Shown: positions 9,952-18,368 of the stretch, in pieces | Layout of the letters: the number at the start of each line of letters is the position of its first letter | Position numbering within the stretch: position 1 is the first letter of the stretch | Virus record (IMG/VR): IMGVR_UViG_3300044691_000338 | Location: 1-64,000 of that record | Strand: one strand, 5' to 3' | DNA from: a virus | Length of the DNA stretch: 64,000 nt | The notes under the pieces: model-generated | Database searches by the model: none | What the model was told of the DNA's origin: nothing | Seen by the model: only the letters and a program-made list of their open reading frames with translations | Position numbers and translations under genes: made by a program

Positions 9952-10827
9952 TTATCCGATCGGGGTGAAATTATCCGCCTGATAACCCGGCACGGTCGCG
10001 TTCGGATTGGACGCGGACGGGAATGTCCCGTCACCGAATTGAGTGCCGAAGGTGCTGTTCAGGCTGTTCGCGCTGAACGGACCACCTCCGCTGAACAGGT
10101 TCATTCCCCCACCTCCGCCTCCACCGCCCTGCATCTGTGTGAGGATGGCCTGAAGCGCGTTGCTGAAACCGCCGGTCATCGCGTTCGCGCTGCCGACTTG
10201 TCCGGCGGCCAGCGCGTTCCCCGCGCCAATTGTGTTAGCCCCGGCCTGCGCGCCAAAACTCTGACCGAAGCCACCCTGGTTGACCGCGGCGTTCTGGCCC
10301 TGGTTCGCGACACCAGAGAGGTTGCCGATCTGCTGCTGCCAGGCAGACCCAACATTGCCGAGATACTGCTGCCACCCCTGGTTCGCGTTCTGTTGCCCCA
10401 CGCCAAGAAGCGCACGGAGCGCGTTGCCGCCAAGGCCACCGTTCGCCGCGGCGCTGTTGGTGACCGCATCGGTCCCCTGCTGAAGGTTGTACTGATACCC
10501 GGGAGAGGACTGAAACGTCGCCGGATTGATGCTGCCCGTGCCACCGGTACCGCCAGGACCACCAATCCCGAGCATTTGCAGCACCGGGCTGGTCGGCCCT
10601 CCCGCCGAACCGATGCCGAGCATCTTTTGCAGATCACCGAACGCGGCGGTGCCACCATGAAGGAATGGTGACAGGTTTTGGGTGGTCTGATTGTAGATTC
10701 CCCGCTGCATCTCGGTCGCGTTATTCGCGGCGTCAGCCTGGGTTTTGGCCGCTGATTTGGTCGCGTCCGCGCCAATCAGACCTGTCGCGACTGATCCAAC
10801 AACGGATGCGGCTGCTGCCCACGGCAT
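9952..10827 (-). CDS. DNA-transfer / ejection protein, 291 aa
   Basis: The N-terminus (MPWAAAASVVGSVATGLIGA followed by DATKSAAKTQADAANNA) is the Ala/Gly-rich, weakly hydrophobic start shared by many podophage DNA-transfer proteins. The middle and C-terminus are Gly/Asn/Gln-rich, with a run of about eight glycines near residue 245. It is the first gene after the conserved promoter element at 10868-10929, so it heads the ejection-protein transcript. Likely role: a pilot protein leaving the virion with the DNA. Confidence in that is moderate because the sequence is low in complexity. Confidence 0.6.
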   Translation of the reverse strand: MPWAAAASVVGSVATGLIGADATKSAAKTQADAANNATEMQRGIYNQTTQNLSPFLHGGTAAFGDLQKMLGIGSAGGPTSPVLQMLGIGGPGGTGGTGSINPATFQSSPGYQYNLQQGTDAVTNSAAANGGLGGNALRALLGVGQQNANQGWQQYLGNVGSAWQQQIGNLSGVANQGQNAAVNQGGFGQSFGAQAGANTIGAGNALAAGQVGSANAMTGGFSNALQAILTQMQGGGGGGGGMNLFSGGGPFSANSLNSTFGTQFGDGTFPSASNPNATVPGYQADNFTPIG

Positions 10828-10867
10828 GTCGGGTATCTCCGGCGCATCGCGCCAAAACAGTGAGACA

Positions 10868-10929
10868 CCCGTGTATTCCCGCCACGGTTCGGCGAGATCA
10901 GCCTAGCATTGTGCCAACGAAGTCAGCAA
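10868..10929 (-). promoter_or_regulatory. Late-promoter element, copy A
   Basis: Read on the minus strand: TTGCTG, an 18-base spacer, TAGGCT (preceded by TG, an extended -10), 12 bases, then the inverted repeat CCGTG-N9-CACGG. The block around CGAACCGTGGCG recurs at 21.1, 31.55 and 34.95 kb. It fills the gap between the 80-aa gene and the first ejection gene. The inverted repeat would lie just after the transcription start, either as an operator or as a 5' mRNA hairpin. Confidence 0.55.
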
Positions 10930-10937
10930 CAAGACCG

Positions 10938-11180
10938 TCAGTCGACGACGACGTCACCGATCTTCAGCGTGCCGGCGTCGATCAACTTCGCGTCGGTACC
11001 GGGATTGAAGGTCGTCATGGCGGGGAGAACCTTGATGCCGACCACGCTCCCAACCGGGACGTGATACGTCATTTCGCCCTGTCGAACGACGCGGACTTTG
11101 GTGAGAACGATTGCCATCGGCTTCGGTGGAGCGTCAGGCGCGGCTGGTTTCGCGTGCGCAGCTGCGATGGATGCGGACAT
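10938..11180 (-). CDS. Small virion-cluster protein, 80 aa, unknown function
   Basis: The start at 11180 (MSASIAAAHAKP) was chosen because GGGAG lies eight bases upstream. A longer frame would run into the preceding gene. An Ala/Pro-rich leader is followed by a compact beta-like stretch (VVRQGEMTYHVPVGSVVGIK). It is the last gene of its transcript, directly before promoter element A. Function not recognised. Confidence 0.65.
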   Translation of the reverse strand: MSASIAAAHAKPAAPDAPPKPMAIVLTKVRVVRQGEMTYHVPVGSVVGIKVLPAMTTFNPGTDAKLIDAGTLKIGDVVVD

Positions 11181-11193
11181 GGTGTGGTCTCCC

Positions 11194-12516
11194 TTACTGA
11201 GGTGTGCCCCAAACGGTGATGCAGCCAGCCGACGCGGCGAGAACGCCGGTCGTGACCATGCAAAGGCTGTCGCCAGCGGCGAGCGTGATATCGGCCAGTG
11301 TCGCACTGAGCGTAAGCGTCTGATTGGTGTTCGCGGTCCCGGTCAGATCCATGGATGTGCTGGTCAGCGCCGTTCCGCCAGCGGGAGCCGTACCACTTGC
11401 CGCCTTGACGATCACAAGCGTCGCGGCACCCCCGTTCACGATGTCGGGCCTTCCTATCACAGCGGTCACTTGCATTTCGCGCGTGGTGGTGAAGATCGTC
11501 TGATTGTTGAGTTGCGCGCCGGCCACCCAGGAATAAGCGGCGACGATCAGCGAGGGATCGTTGTTGATCCGCATGGTCCCTGGGGGACTGCCGCTTCCGA
11601 GATTGATCTTGGCGTTTCCGCCGGCGCCACTGCCGCCCGCGTTGCCAGGCTGCACGATGACATCGCCGGCTGCACCCGATCCGGTGCTTTGGCCGCCGTA
11701 AAACGCCGCAGCGCCCCCTGCGCCTGTACCGTAGCCAAAGCCGCCCGAGAACTGGGCTCTTCCTCCTATCCCGTTTGTCGCGAATGCCCCAGCGTTACCA
11801 CCATTGAATATGATTGACCCGCCTACGGAATAAGTCCCAGAGCCCCCGTTGCCCCCACCGGCGAAGATTTCTCCGCCATAGGTGTTAACGGTTCCAGTAC
11901 CGCCGGACCCACCGTACATCTGGACAGATTCGCCCGACGCCGCGGCAGAAGATGGAGGTCCCAATCCCCCTGTCAGGAGAATCCCGGTTCCAGCCACCGA
12001 ACCAATCCCCGGCGCCCCAGTGATTGTCGTCATGTTGGTAATCGCGGACGGGCTTGATCCACTGGCGACGACCCCTTTGAACGTCAGCGTGCCAACGGAG
12101 GCAATCGTGTGGCCGGTATCGTCCTCAACGGTCAGACTGGTTCCGCCGCCGCCTCCAGTGCAACACACCCCAGACTCAGGTGTATAGACGAACGAACCGC
12201 CCACCGGCACCGGATCAGCGGTCGCTGTCGTGCCGACGATCCAGGTGTTGGTGCCGTCGAACAACTGCAACGTGACAGTGTGCGGCACGGTATCGTTGTT
12301 GAAGAGCCGGATTTCCTTGACCTGGCGCGGTGCGTCGGTGACGGGCGCCGCGACGACGATGACCGGCGTCGTACCGTTCGATTTCTCGTTCTGATTGCCA
12401 AGCGAGAAATTGTTGATCATGCTGTCGGCGTATGAGGCGGTGATATCGCAATCGTTGGTGGTCTTGGCCTCACCGAGGACGATCCGCAGGACCTTCAAGG
12501 TGGTGTCGAGATTCAT
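11194..12516 (-). CDS. Glycine-rich putative virion fibre or decoration protein, 440 aa
   Basis: Three zones are visible. Residues 1-125 are a beta-rich head (KEIRLFNNDTVPHTVTLQLF). Residues 125-330 are Gly/Ala/Ser-rich with many GG steps (GGNGGSGTYSVGG, GGFGYGTGAGGAAAFYGG). Residues 330-440 are a beta-rich tail. The pattern resembles glycine-rich tail-spike or fibre shafts. It abuts the next upstream gene (stop at 12517), so the two are probably co-translated. No depolymerase motif was seen. Host contact is only a guess. Confidence 0.5.
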   Translation of the reverse strand: MNLDTTLKVLRIVLGEAKTTNDCDITASYADSMINNFSLGNQNEKSNGTTPVIVVAAPVTDAPRQVKEIRLFNNDTVPHTVTLQLFDGTNTWIVGTTATADPVPVGGSFVYTPESGVCCTGGGGGTSLTVEDDTGHTIASVGTLTFKGVVASGSSPSAITNMTTITGAPGIGSVAGTGILLTGGLGPPSSAAASGESVQMYGGSGGTGTVNTYGGEIFAGGGNGGSGTYSVGGSIIFNGGNAGAFATNGIGGRAQFSGGFGYGTGAGGAAAFYGGQSTGSGAAGDVIVQPGNAGGSGAGGNAKINLGSGSPPGTMRINNDPSLIVAAYSWVAGAQLNNQTIFTTTREMQVTAVIGRPDIVNGGAATLVIVKAASGTAPAGGTALTSTSMDLTGTANTNQTLTLSATLADITLAAGDSLCMVTTGVLAASAGCITVWGTPQ

Positions 12517-13026
12517 TTACATTCCCCAATAAACGATGGCTTTGACCATAGCCATGCTGACGACACCGCCACCAGAGGGCGTGACGTTCAGCACATTACC
12601 GAACAATGACAAATCAGTGCCGAGCAGGATCGCACCAGGAGGCTTTGCGTCGGGCCCTGGATTTCCGGACAGCGTGCCCGCCGGGATGGCCAGCGCCGCC
12701 AGCGTGCCACCATTGAATGACAGTGACGGATCGACCACCTGCGGCTCTGGTGGCGCTGGTGCGTTCGTGCTGTTGCCCAGGATAGTCAGAGGCGGGCTGT
12801 TCGCCAGGGTGACGGTAGACCCGGAATTGATCGTGCCAGGTGTGATCACGCTGTTCGGCGCGATGGTGACCGGCTTGCTCAAGGATCCCGAATTGACACC
12901 GAGCGTGTTCCAGAACCGCCACCATGTCCGGTTGACCACCATATTGCCGGTGGGCTTTCCGTCACCGCCGATTTCCTGTGTGCCGACGGGCTCTTTTGGA
13001 GTCGGGATGTTCGGCGATTGCGCCAT
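12517..13026 (-). CDS. Virion-cluster protein, 169 aa, unknown function
   Basis: Pro-rich N-terminus with the motif NRTWWRFWN near residues 32-40, then a beta-rich region of hydrophobic/Thr/Gly repeats. Motifs like TWWRFW occur in small phage proteins next to tail genes, but I cannot name a family. Its ATG overlaps the stop of the cupin gene, and the gene ends one base before the start of the glycine-rich protein gene. Confidence 0.55.
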   Translation of the reverse strand: MAQSPNIPTPKEPVGTQEIGGDGKPTGNMVVNRTWWRFWNTLGVNSGSLSKPVTIAPNSVITPGTINSGSTVTLANSPPLTILGNSTNAPAPPEPQVVDPSLSFNGGTLAALAIPAGTLSGNPGPDAKPPGAILLGTDLSLFGNVLNVTPSGGGVVSMAMVKAIVYWGM

Positions 13027-13502
13027 CAGTCCGGCTTCAGGATCGCGTCATCGACCTTGGCCGCGTCTGTCTCATCGGTCGGATGGATGCAGAACCAAAC
13101 CGCGTCGGTATGAGCAAATAGCGTGTGATGCTCGCCGGCTTTGATCGTTAACGCACGCGGACCAATCATCTGCTGCGATTGGTCGCCCACCTGAAGCGTG
13201 ATCACTCCGCTCGCCAAAATGGAAATATGATCGTAGGGGTGCGCGTGCGAGACCATCCGAAAGCCGGACGGGATATGCAGTTCCTTCGCGTAGACGCCCT
13301 TGGCCTGGTCCTGCCCGACGAAGTGATGGTGGATGTTCGCCGCGGGGAAGACGTCGGCGAAGGGGCGCATAGGTGGAGCTTCATCTTCGCCATATGATGG
13401 TGGCGCACCGGCCGCGCGCATCCTCGAGTACGCCGCCCTTTCTTCGGCGGGCGTCTTGGCGTTCCAATAGGCGGCAGTCGCCTCGTCGAGTTCGATGGTC
13501 AT
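13026..13502 (-). CDS. Cupin-fold protein, 158 aa
   Basis: Residues about 55-150 form a cupin barrel. Motif 1 is SHAHPYDHISILASG and motif 2 is GEHHTLFAHTDAVWFCIH, with the His residues placed to hold a metal. An acidic helical segment precedes it. It lies between an Asp/Asn-hydroxylase-like gene and tail genes and overlaps both by a few bases. A cupin within a virion operon is unusual. It could be a structural barrel or a small modifying enzyme, and the sequence cannot decide. Confidence 0.75.
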   Translation of the reverse strand: MTIELDEATAAYWNAKTPAEERAAYSRMRAAGAPPSYGEDEAPPMRPFADVFPAANIHHHFVGQDQAKGVYAKELHIPSGFRMVSHAHPYDHISILASGVITLQVGDQSQQMIGPRALTIKAGEHHTLFAHTDAVWFCIHPTDETDAAKVDDAILKPD

Positions 13503-14065
13503 ACGTCACCTTCGATTTTACGAAAGCACAATATGAGGACGATCCGCTCCGATTCCCCATCGTTGCGGACGGAGTGCGGGATCAGGTTGTCATGGTGCCA
13601 CCCCTCGCCGGGCTTCCAGACCATGCTCTCGTCTTCAACTGTGTTCACGCACCGGTCGTTGCCGCGGAGGACCACCCAAACCTTGGTCGAATAATATCGA
13701 GCATGCCAGGCCACGTCGTCATCGTGCTCGTACACGCGGCACCCCGGCGGTATCCGGGTCATGAGCACGCCGCCGAACTCCAGCGGCACGTCCAGCGCGT
13801 CCATCACGGTCATCAGCACGTCAGGCAGTGACGGCAGTTGCCGATAGGCGGGCCACCACACGGACTTGTGCGGCTTCTGGGAGAACTCCGGTTCGAGCAT
13901 GGCCTCGGGTGAGGCGTACCGAATCCAGAGGTCGGAAGTTTCTCGATGCGGTGAATTACCGAGGCGCCGCTCTGGTCGATCGTTCCATAGGCTCGGCTGC
14001 GCATCGAGTTCGGCCAGCAACGGCGCGACGTCGATGTCCTTGGCGATCAATTTGAAGTGGCTCAC
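13499..14065 (-). CDS. Asp/Asn beta-hydroxylase-like (2OG-Fe(II)) protein, 188 aa
   Basis: The double-stranded beta-helix signature of the aspartyl/asparaginyl hydroxylase family is visible: an acidic His motif YEHDDDVAWHARYYS near residues 110-124, then GWHHDNLIPHSVRND near 155-169, followed by an Arg. The proposed Fe ligands are the His/Asp of the first motif and the His of HSVRN. Substrate unknown. It overlaps the cupin gene by ATGA and the gp10-C gene upstream, so all three are made together. A virion or host-surface protein is a plausible target (inference). Confidence 0.65.
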   Translation of the reverse strand: MSHFKLIAKDIDVAPLLAELDAQPSLWNDRPERRLGNSPHRETSDLWIRYASPEAMLEPEFSQKPHKSVWWPAYRQLPSLPDVLMTVMDALDVPLEFGGVLMTRIPPGCRVYEHDDDVAWHARYYSTKVWVVLRGNDRCVNTVEDESMVWKPGEGWHHDNLIPHSVRNDGESERIVLILCFRKIEGDV

Positions 14066-15795
14066 GAGACGTCAACCTCCGCGTCGATCAGAGCGATTTT
14101 GAACGGATCTGTGCTGCTCAACTCGAATATACGATCCGAGCCGCTGAACCGCGATGTCGCTCCAAGCCGGTTCGCCTTGATGGTGAACGCGGTCTCTCCA
14201 GACCGCCCGACCGGCAGCATGCGATAGTTCGACCAAACATGCCCGCCATCGTCCGACCAGCGCAGCATCACCTGCGGGTTCGTCCCCTGCGGCACGCCGG
14301 CGCCGGTTTGCATCTTGATCGCGAGATAGCTGTAGCGATCGGCCGCGACCGTGGTGGCGGGCAGCGCGCGCCAACGCCTGATCCATTTCCGCGGCGTCCC
14401 ATTGTCCAGATATGTGGCCGGATTGAACCCGTAGAGGTTCCCGCTGCGATAATCACCGAGCACGCCTTGCCCCGGCCCGCGCGTGCTCCCGCTGGTGACT
14501 GACCCGGAGGTCCCCGGGGGATCGGTCGCGCCATGGACCAGAGAGCCGCCGCTCTCCGCGAAGGGACCGCCGCGGCCGTTGTTGAGCGCGAAACTGGCTG
14601 GCGCACCGGTATTGGTCAGGAACACCACGGGAGAGACGCCAAACGGGAGTTCGCCATTGACCCCGAGGTTTTGCGCGCCTCCCGTGGCCGAGATGAATTT
14701 CCGGCGATTGGCGGCCTGGGTCAGATCGACAAAGGCCCCGGTGTTCGAGAACCACAACTCGGCCATGGTGGCGGAAACGACAGGGCCAACCGGGATCCAA
14801 TAGACCGCGTGACCCGTGAACTGAGAATTCCCGACGGGTCTGGTGCCATCAGACGAAATCGCCTGTACGCTGGGAATTGTATCGCCGGAGAGCGGAGGCA
14901 AGTCCTCGAATCCCGTCGCCAGTGTCCAATGCCATGCCTGCCCTGCGCCGACTGATGATCCACGGCCGACCAGATGAAGCCCATCAGCCGATATACCATC
15001 GGCACTGCTGATCGTTTGGGAAAACGGGTTAGCCAATAACGCGGTCGTGCCGCTTGAGTTTACAAAAATTCTACCAGACCCACTAATCTCCATACCCCCG
15101 GCTATGACGGTGCCCGCGCTAGAAACCGAAAATGCCTGGCCCGTTGTTGCGCCGCCGGTAAATGGGATAGCGACCGCGGGACCGGCGGATGTCCACATGA
15201 CAGGGGTATCCACTCCAAGTCCGCTGCTCACCCCGACGATCACATTGCCATCGGCGGACACCGCCAGAGCAGTGCCGCTCTCATCTCCCGACAGAATACC
15301 GAGCTGCACCATTCCGCCACCCGAAGTCCAAACAAACGGAAATTCAAAAACCGGCCCAGGCGGCCCACCGATAAGGTATCCTGGCATGTTGCTGGACGTG
15401 CCGACGATCGTCGTGCCATCCGCCGATATCGCGTTGGCCTGTGAAGCCTGCCCGGTCCCGAGAAAGCCCAGGCCAACCATGCCGCCGCCCGAGGTCCAGC
15501 GGAACGCTTCGCTGGTGGCGAGCCCAGCTCCATCCGGCAGTGATCCGCCGCCGTCACTTCTGCCGACAACGATGGTGCCGTCATCGGAAACCCCGGCTGC
15601 TTGCGATGTTGTGCCGGATGCCAGGAGACCGAGCGATGTGAATGTCGCACCAGTCCAACGAAACGCGATCGGGGAACCGCTGCCATCGAAATCCGCTGAC
15701 CCGACGATGACCGTTCCATCAGCCGAGGCGGCGAACGCCACGCTGAATAGACCGCTGGGGGGAACCCCCATATCGACCGCGACCCAGACCGTCAT
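14062..15795 (-). CDS. HAF-repeat protein carrying the C-terminal part of P22 gp10-like stabilisation protein, 577 aa
   Basis: The ATG at 15795 was chosen because it overlaps the upstream TGA as ATGA; a TTG 21 bases upstream is the alternative. Residues about 10-290 hold seven repeats of the form (V/I)SADGT-x-IVG, the HAF/beta-propeller type. The last 130 residues contain LGDYRSGNLYGFNPATYLDNG, cut here to GDYRSGNLYGF, and MLRWSDDGGHVWSNYR, then RIFELSSTDPFKIALIDA. These match the C-terminus of P22 gp10-type packaged-DNA stabilisation (tail hub) proteins. The N-terminal gp10 half is in the gene just upstream. Confidence 0.65.
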   Translation of the reverse strand: MTVWVAVDMGVPPSGLFSVAFAASADGTVIVGSADFDGSGSPIAFRWTGATFTSLGLLASGTTSQAAGVSDDGTIVVGRSDGGGSLPDGAGLATSEAFRWTSGGGMVGLGFLGTGQASQANAISADGTTIVGTSSNMPGYLIGGPPGPVFEFPFVWTSGGGMVQLGILSGDESGTALAVSADGNVIVGVSSGLGVDTPVMWTSAGPAVAIPFTGGATTGQAFSVSSAGTVIAGGMEISGSGRIFVNSSGTTALLANPFSQTISSADGISADGLHLVGRGSSVGAGQAWHWTLATGFEDLPPLSGDTIPSVQAISSDGTRPVGNSQFTGHAVYWIPVGPVVSATMAELWFSNTGAFVDLTQAANRRKFISATGGAQNLGVNGELPFGVSPVVFLTNTGAPASFALNNGRGGPFAESGGSLVHGATDPPGTSGSVTSGSTRGPGQGVLGDYRSGNLYGFNPATYLDNGTPRKWIRRWRALPATTVAADRYSYLAIKMQTGAGVPQGTNPQVMLRWSDDGGHVWSNYRMLPVGRSGETAFTIKANRLGATSRFSGSDRIFELSSTDPFKIALIDAEVDVS

Positions 15796-18368
15796 GGGAC
15801 AGTGCTCACATGCCAAGGTTGGGTGAAGGACGGCGCGATCGGGTTGGTCGAACTCCAGGAGATAGCCGTCGGCGTCAGCAAGGTTTCCACCAAAGACCCA
15901 GCGACGATCGTATTGGCGTAAACCTGCAATTGCTGCGTCGTCGTGTCGATCGAGATCAGCAGGTTCACCCAGGCCGCCCAGTTGGTGAAAGCATAACCCG
16001 CGCCAACGATGGGCGCGTTGCTCATATCGAACGCGGCAATGGAGAGTTGCGGCGTGCCGAGGGTATCGTTCTCAATCTTGATGAGCAGACCAGGATTGGT
16101 TGACCCCAACGTGTCATCGGTCTGGTTCGAGAAATAGATGCCAGAACCGTCGGCGTCCGGAAGATCGACCCAGATGGACAGCAGCGCCGTCGAGACAGCG
16201 GAAGGCAAGCCCGTGAGCCCGGTCCCGGTTTGCAGCACCTCTGGTGAGGTGATCGTCACCGATTTCGGGTCATACGCGGAGAACGTGGTCGACGGCTGGG
16301 CCGAGAGTTTGAACGGGGTAAAGAAATTGCCCCAGTGCCGTTTGATCTGCCCGTTATCGAGCGCGCCAAGCCGCGTCCAGATGGGGAAACCGGCCAGTTT
16401 TGAGGACGTCTTGTCGTACTGCCACGTCTTGTCCGCCTCTGGGAAGGTGATCACGTAATAGACGTGCTGGCCTTCCTGCCGCGCGTAGGCGATCGCATCG
16501 CCGAGATTGGGATACTTCTGAAATTCCGCCACCAGCGCCTGGGTGGAAATCGGCACCGCGGAATACCCGCTCGCCTTCACAACGATCCCTTCCCCTTGGT
16601 CGTTGCGGGACAGCCAGATCAGTTCCTCTTCAGCGAGCGCCACGGAAAACGGCGCGATGCAACCGGATTCGATGTGGTTGCTGGAAAGAGGACCGAAGGG
16701 AAAATTCGGAAGCCCCTGATCATTCCAGATTTCCGTGTTTTTTTCCTTGATGATGTAGACCTCATCATGGATCACACCGAGGGTGACGCAGTTGTCCGGC
16801 GATTGGTTGGCCACCCCGAAATTGAGCGGTTGCCAGGTCGAGAGGTCCTCCTGGTCCGAGGACGCGATATTCTGCGAGTTCAGGAAGACGAGGACGCCGA
16901 ATCCGTCAACGACACCGCCCATGACGGGATTCGGAAACGGCATGTCGATCGGCACCAGACCGACGAAAGCGCCATATGTCGGCGAGGTCAGCGTGAAGCC
17001 CGCTCCGGATCCCGTGGTCGATTTCTGGGTGAACGAGATCGCCGGGTCGGAAATTGCCCCCGGAGAGGTGATCGTGAACCCGGTCACACTCCCTGTCGGG
17101 CCAACCCGGTTCACCAGATAGGTCGCATTGACGCCGCCACCTGTGATGAAACCGGCCACGCCAACGACATAGCCATGGCCACCGGTATGCACCGCGAAGC
17201 CCGAGATAGGTCCGGCGGCGGCGATATCGACGGTGAACCCGGTCCCGACATTGGTGGCGATTCCTGGCGCCGCTTTCGTCGTCGCCGCGGCGGTGATCGC
17301 GTAGGCCGTGCCGCGGTTGAGCAGAATGAATCCGGTGACGACTCCACCCCCAACGGAGGTCACCCGATAGACGGCATCCTGACTGCCGACCGTGATCAGG
17401 CCGGTGTCATTGGCCGCGTAATTGGTGCCGCCGGAAGTAATTGAAGCGGCGGTGATTTCTCCCGCGACCGCCGTGATGTTGATCGTCAGGCCGCTTCCGC
17501 CGCCGGGATGCGGCTGAATGTTCGTCGTCGCGACGTTGCTCGCCGTCGAATACCCAGTGCCCGCGTTGGGCAGGATGAAGTCAGTCACCGGGTTGTTCGC
17601 GACAGCGGTGACCGTCGCCACCGGAAAGGCGCTCTGAAAGCCAGAGGACGCCTTCAGGAGAATGGTGTCGTTGACCGCGTACAGGCCGCCAGCGGGATTT
17701 ACGGTACCGATCACCGGCCCGACCACGCCACCAGTGAGAGGCAATCCGCCCGGCACCAGCCATGCCCCCACGCCATCGACGATCAGCAGTTGCTTCTTGT
17801 TCTGGAACATCGAAACCGGCGTTGTCTCGTCACCGATCGTCCCGCAGAGGGTATGAATGCCGTTCGCGGTGATGCTGATTACCTCGGGGCCGGATACGAC
17901 GTAGAGAACGTCGTTCAGTGGCAGACCGCCGCGGCCAGGACCAAGAAAATCATATGTCGGCGATGTCAGGATAAACCCGGTCCCGGTCCCTGTCGTCGAG
18001 AATTGGGTGAAACCAGAAGGTATGCCGGACGAGTCGCCTGGATCGATGATATCGAACCCGGTCACAGCCGAACCGGTCAGCGTGGTCACTCTGACCCGAG
18101 GGGCACCGAAGTTCCCGCCCTCAATCGGGATCAGCACAATTACATCACCGAAAGCATATCCGGTCCCGCCTGATCCGACCGCGCCTCCGATCAGCCCGAC
18201 ACGGCCAACCTGATCAAGCAAATCGAGGCCGGACGCGCCGAACAGAAAGCCGGGAACGATGCCGTCGCGGGTCTCGATCACCTCAACGCAGAGGTTGAGC
18301 GCGTCTGAATCTCCAGCGTCGCTTGAATTTTGTGTGGCAAATCCACCTAAAATTGGCGACTTCGCCAT
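15792..18368 (-). CDS. P22 gp10-like packaged-DNA stabilisation protein, N-terminal part with inserted beta repeats, 858 aa
   Basis: The gp10-like backbone is seen at residues 1-55, 155-207 and 471-700 (DLSTWQPLNFGVANQSPDN, EVYIIKEKNTEIW, then FPFGPLSSNHIESGC). Two blocks interrupt it, at about 56-154 and 208-470. They are made of Gly/Thr-rich repeats with the core NDTGLITV-x(4)-AVYRVTSV-x-GG-x-VTGF. Residues 700-858 look like a LamG/concanavalin fold. The usual gp10 C-terminus is missing and is encoded by the next gene (ATGA coupling). Likely role: plugs the portal and connects head to tail. Confidence 0.75.
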   Translation of the reverse strand: MAKSPILGGFATQNSSDAGDSDALNLCVEVIETRDGIVPGFLFGASGLDLLDQVGRVGLIGGAVGSGGTGYAFGDVIVLIPIEGGNFGAPRVRVTTLTGSAVTGFDIIDPGDSSGIPSGFTQFSTTGTGTGFILTSPTYDFLGPGRGGLPLNDVLYVVSGPEVISITANGIHTLCGTIGDETTPVSMFQNKKQLLIVDGVGAWLVPGGLPLTGGVVGPVIGTVNPAGGLYAVNDTILLKASSGFQSAFPVATVTAVANNPVTDFILPNAGTGYSTASNVATTNIQPHPGGGSGLTINITAVAGEITAASITSGGTNYAANDTGLITVGSQDAVYRVTSVGGGVVTGFILLNRGTAYAITAAATTKAAPGIATNVGTGFTVDIAAAGPISGFAVHTGGHGYVVGVAGFITGGGVNATYLVNRVGPTGSVTGFTITSPGAISDPAISFTQKSTTGSGAGFTLTSPTYGAFVGLVPIDMPFPNPVMGGVVDGFGVLVFLNSQNIASSDQEDLSTWQPLNFGVANQSPDNCVTLGVIHDEVYIIKEKNTEIWNDQGLPNFPFGPLSSNHIESGCIAPFSVALAEEELIWLSRNDQGEGIVVKASGYSAVPISTQALVAEFQKYPNLGDAIAYARQEGQHVYYVITFPEADKTWQYDKTSSKLAGFPIWTRLGALDNGQIKRHWGNFFTPFKLSAQPSTTFSAYDPKSVTITSPEVLQTGTGLTGLPSAVSTALLSIWVDLPDADGSGIYFSNQTDDTLGSTNPGLLIKIENDTLGTPQLSIAAFDMSNAPIVGAGYAFTNWAAWVNLLISIDTTTQQLQVYANTIVAGSLVETLLTPTAISWSSTNPIAPSFTQPWHVSTVP

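Noticed and set aside
10896-10915. TTGGCAC near promoter A taken as a sigma54 (-24) element
   Set aside because: The GG and GC pairs are only six bases apart, not ten, and other copies of the element do not keep this.
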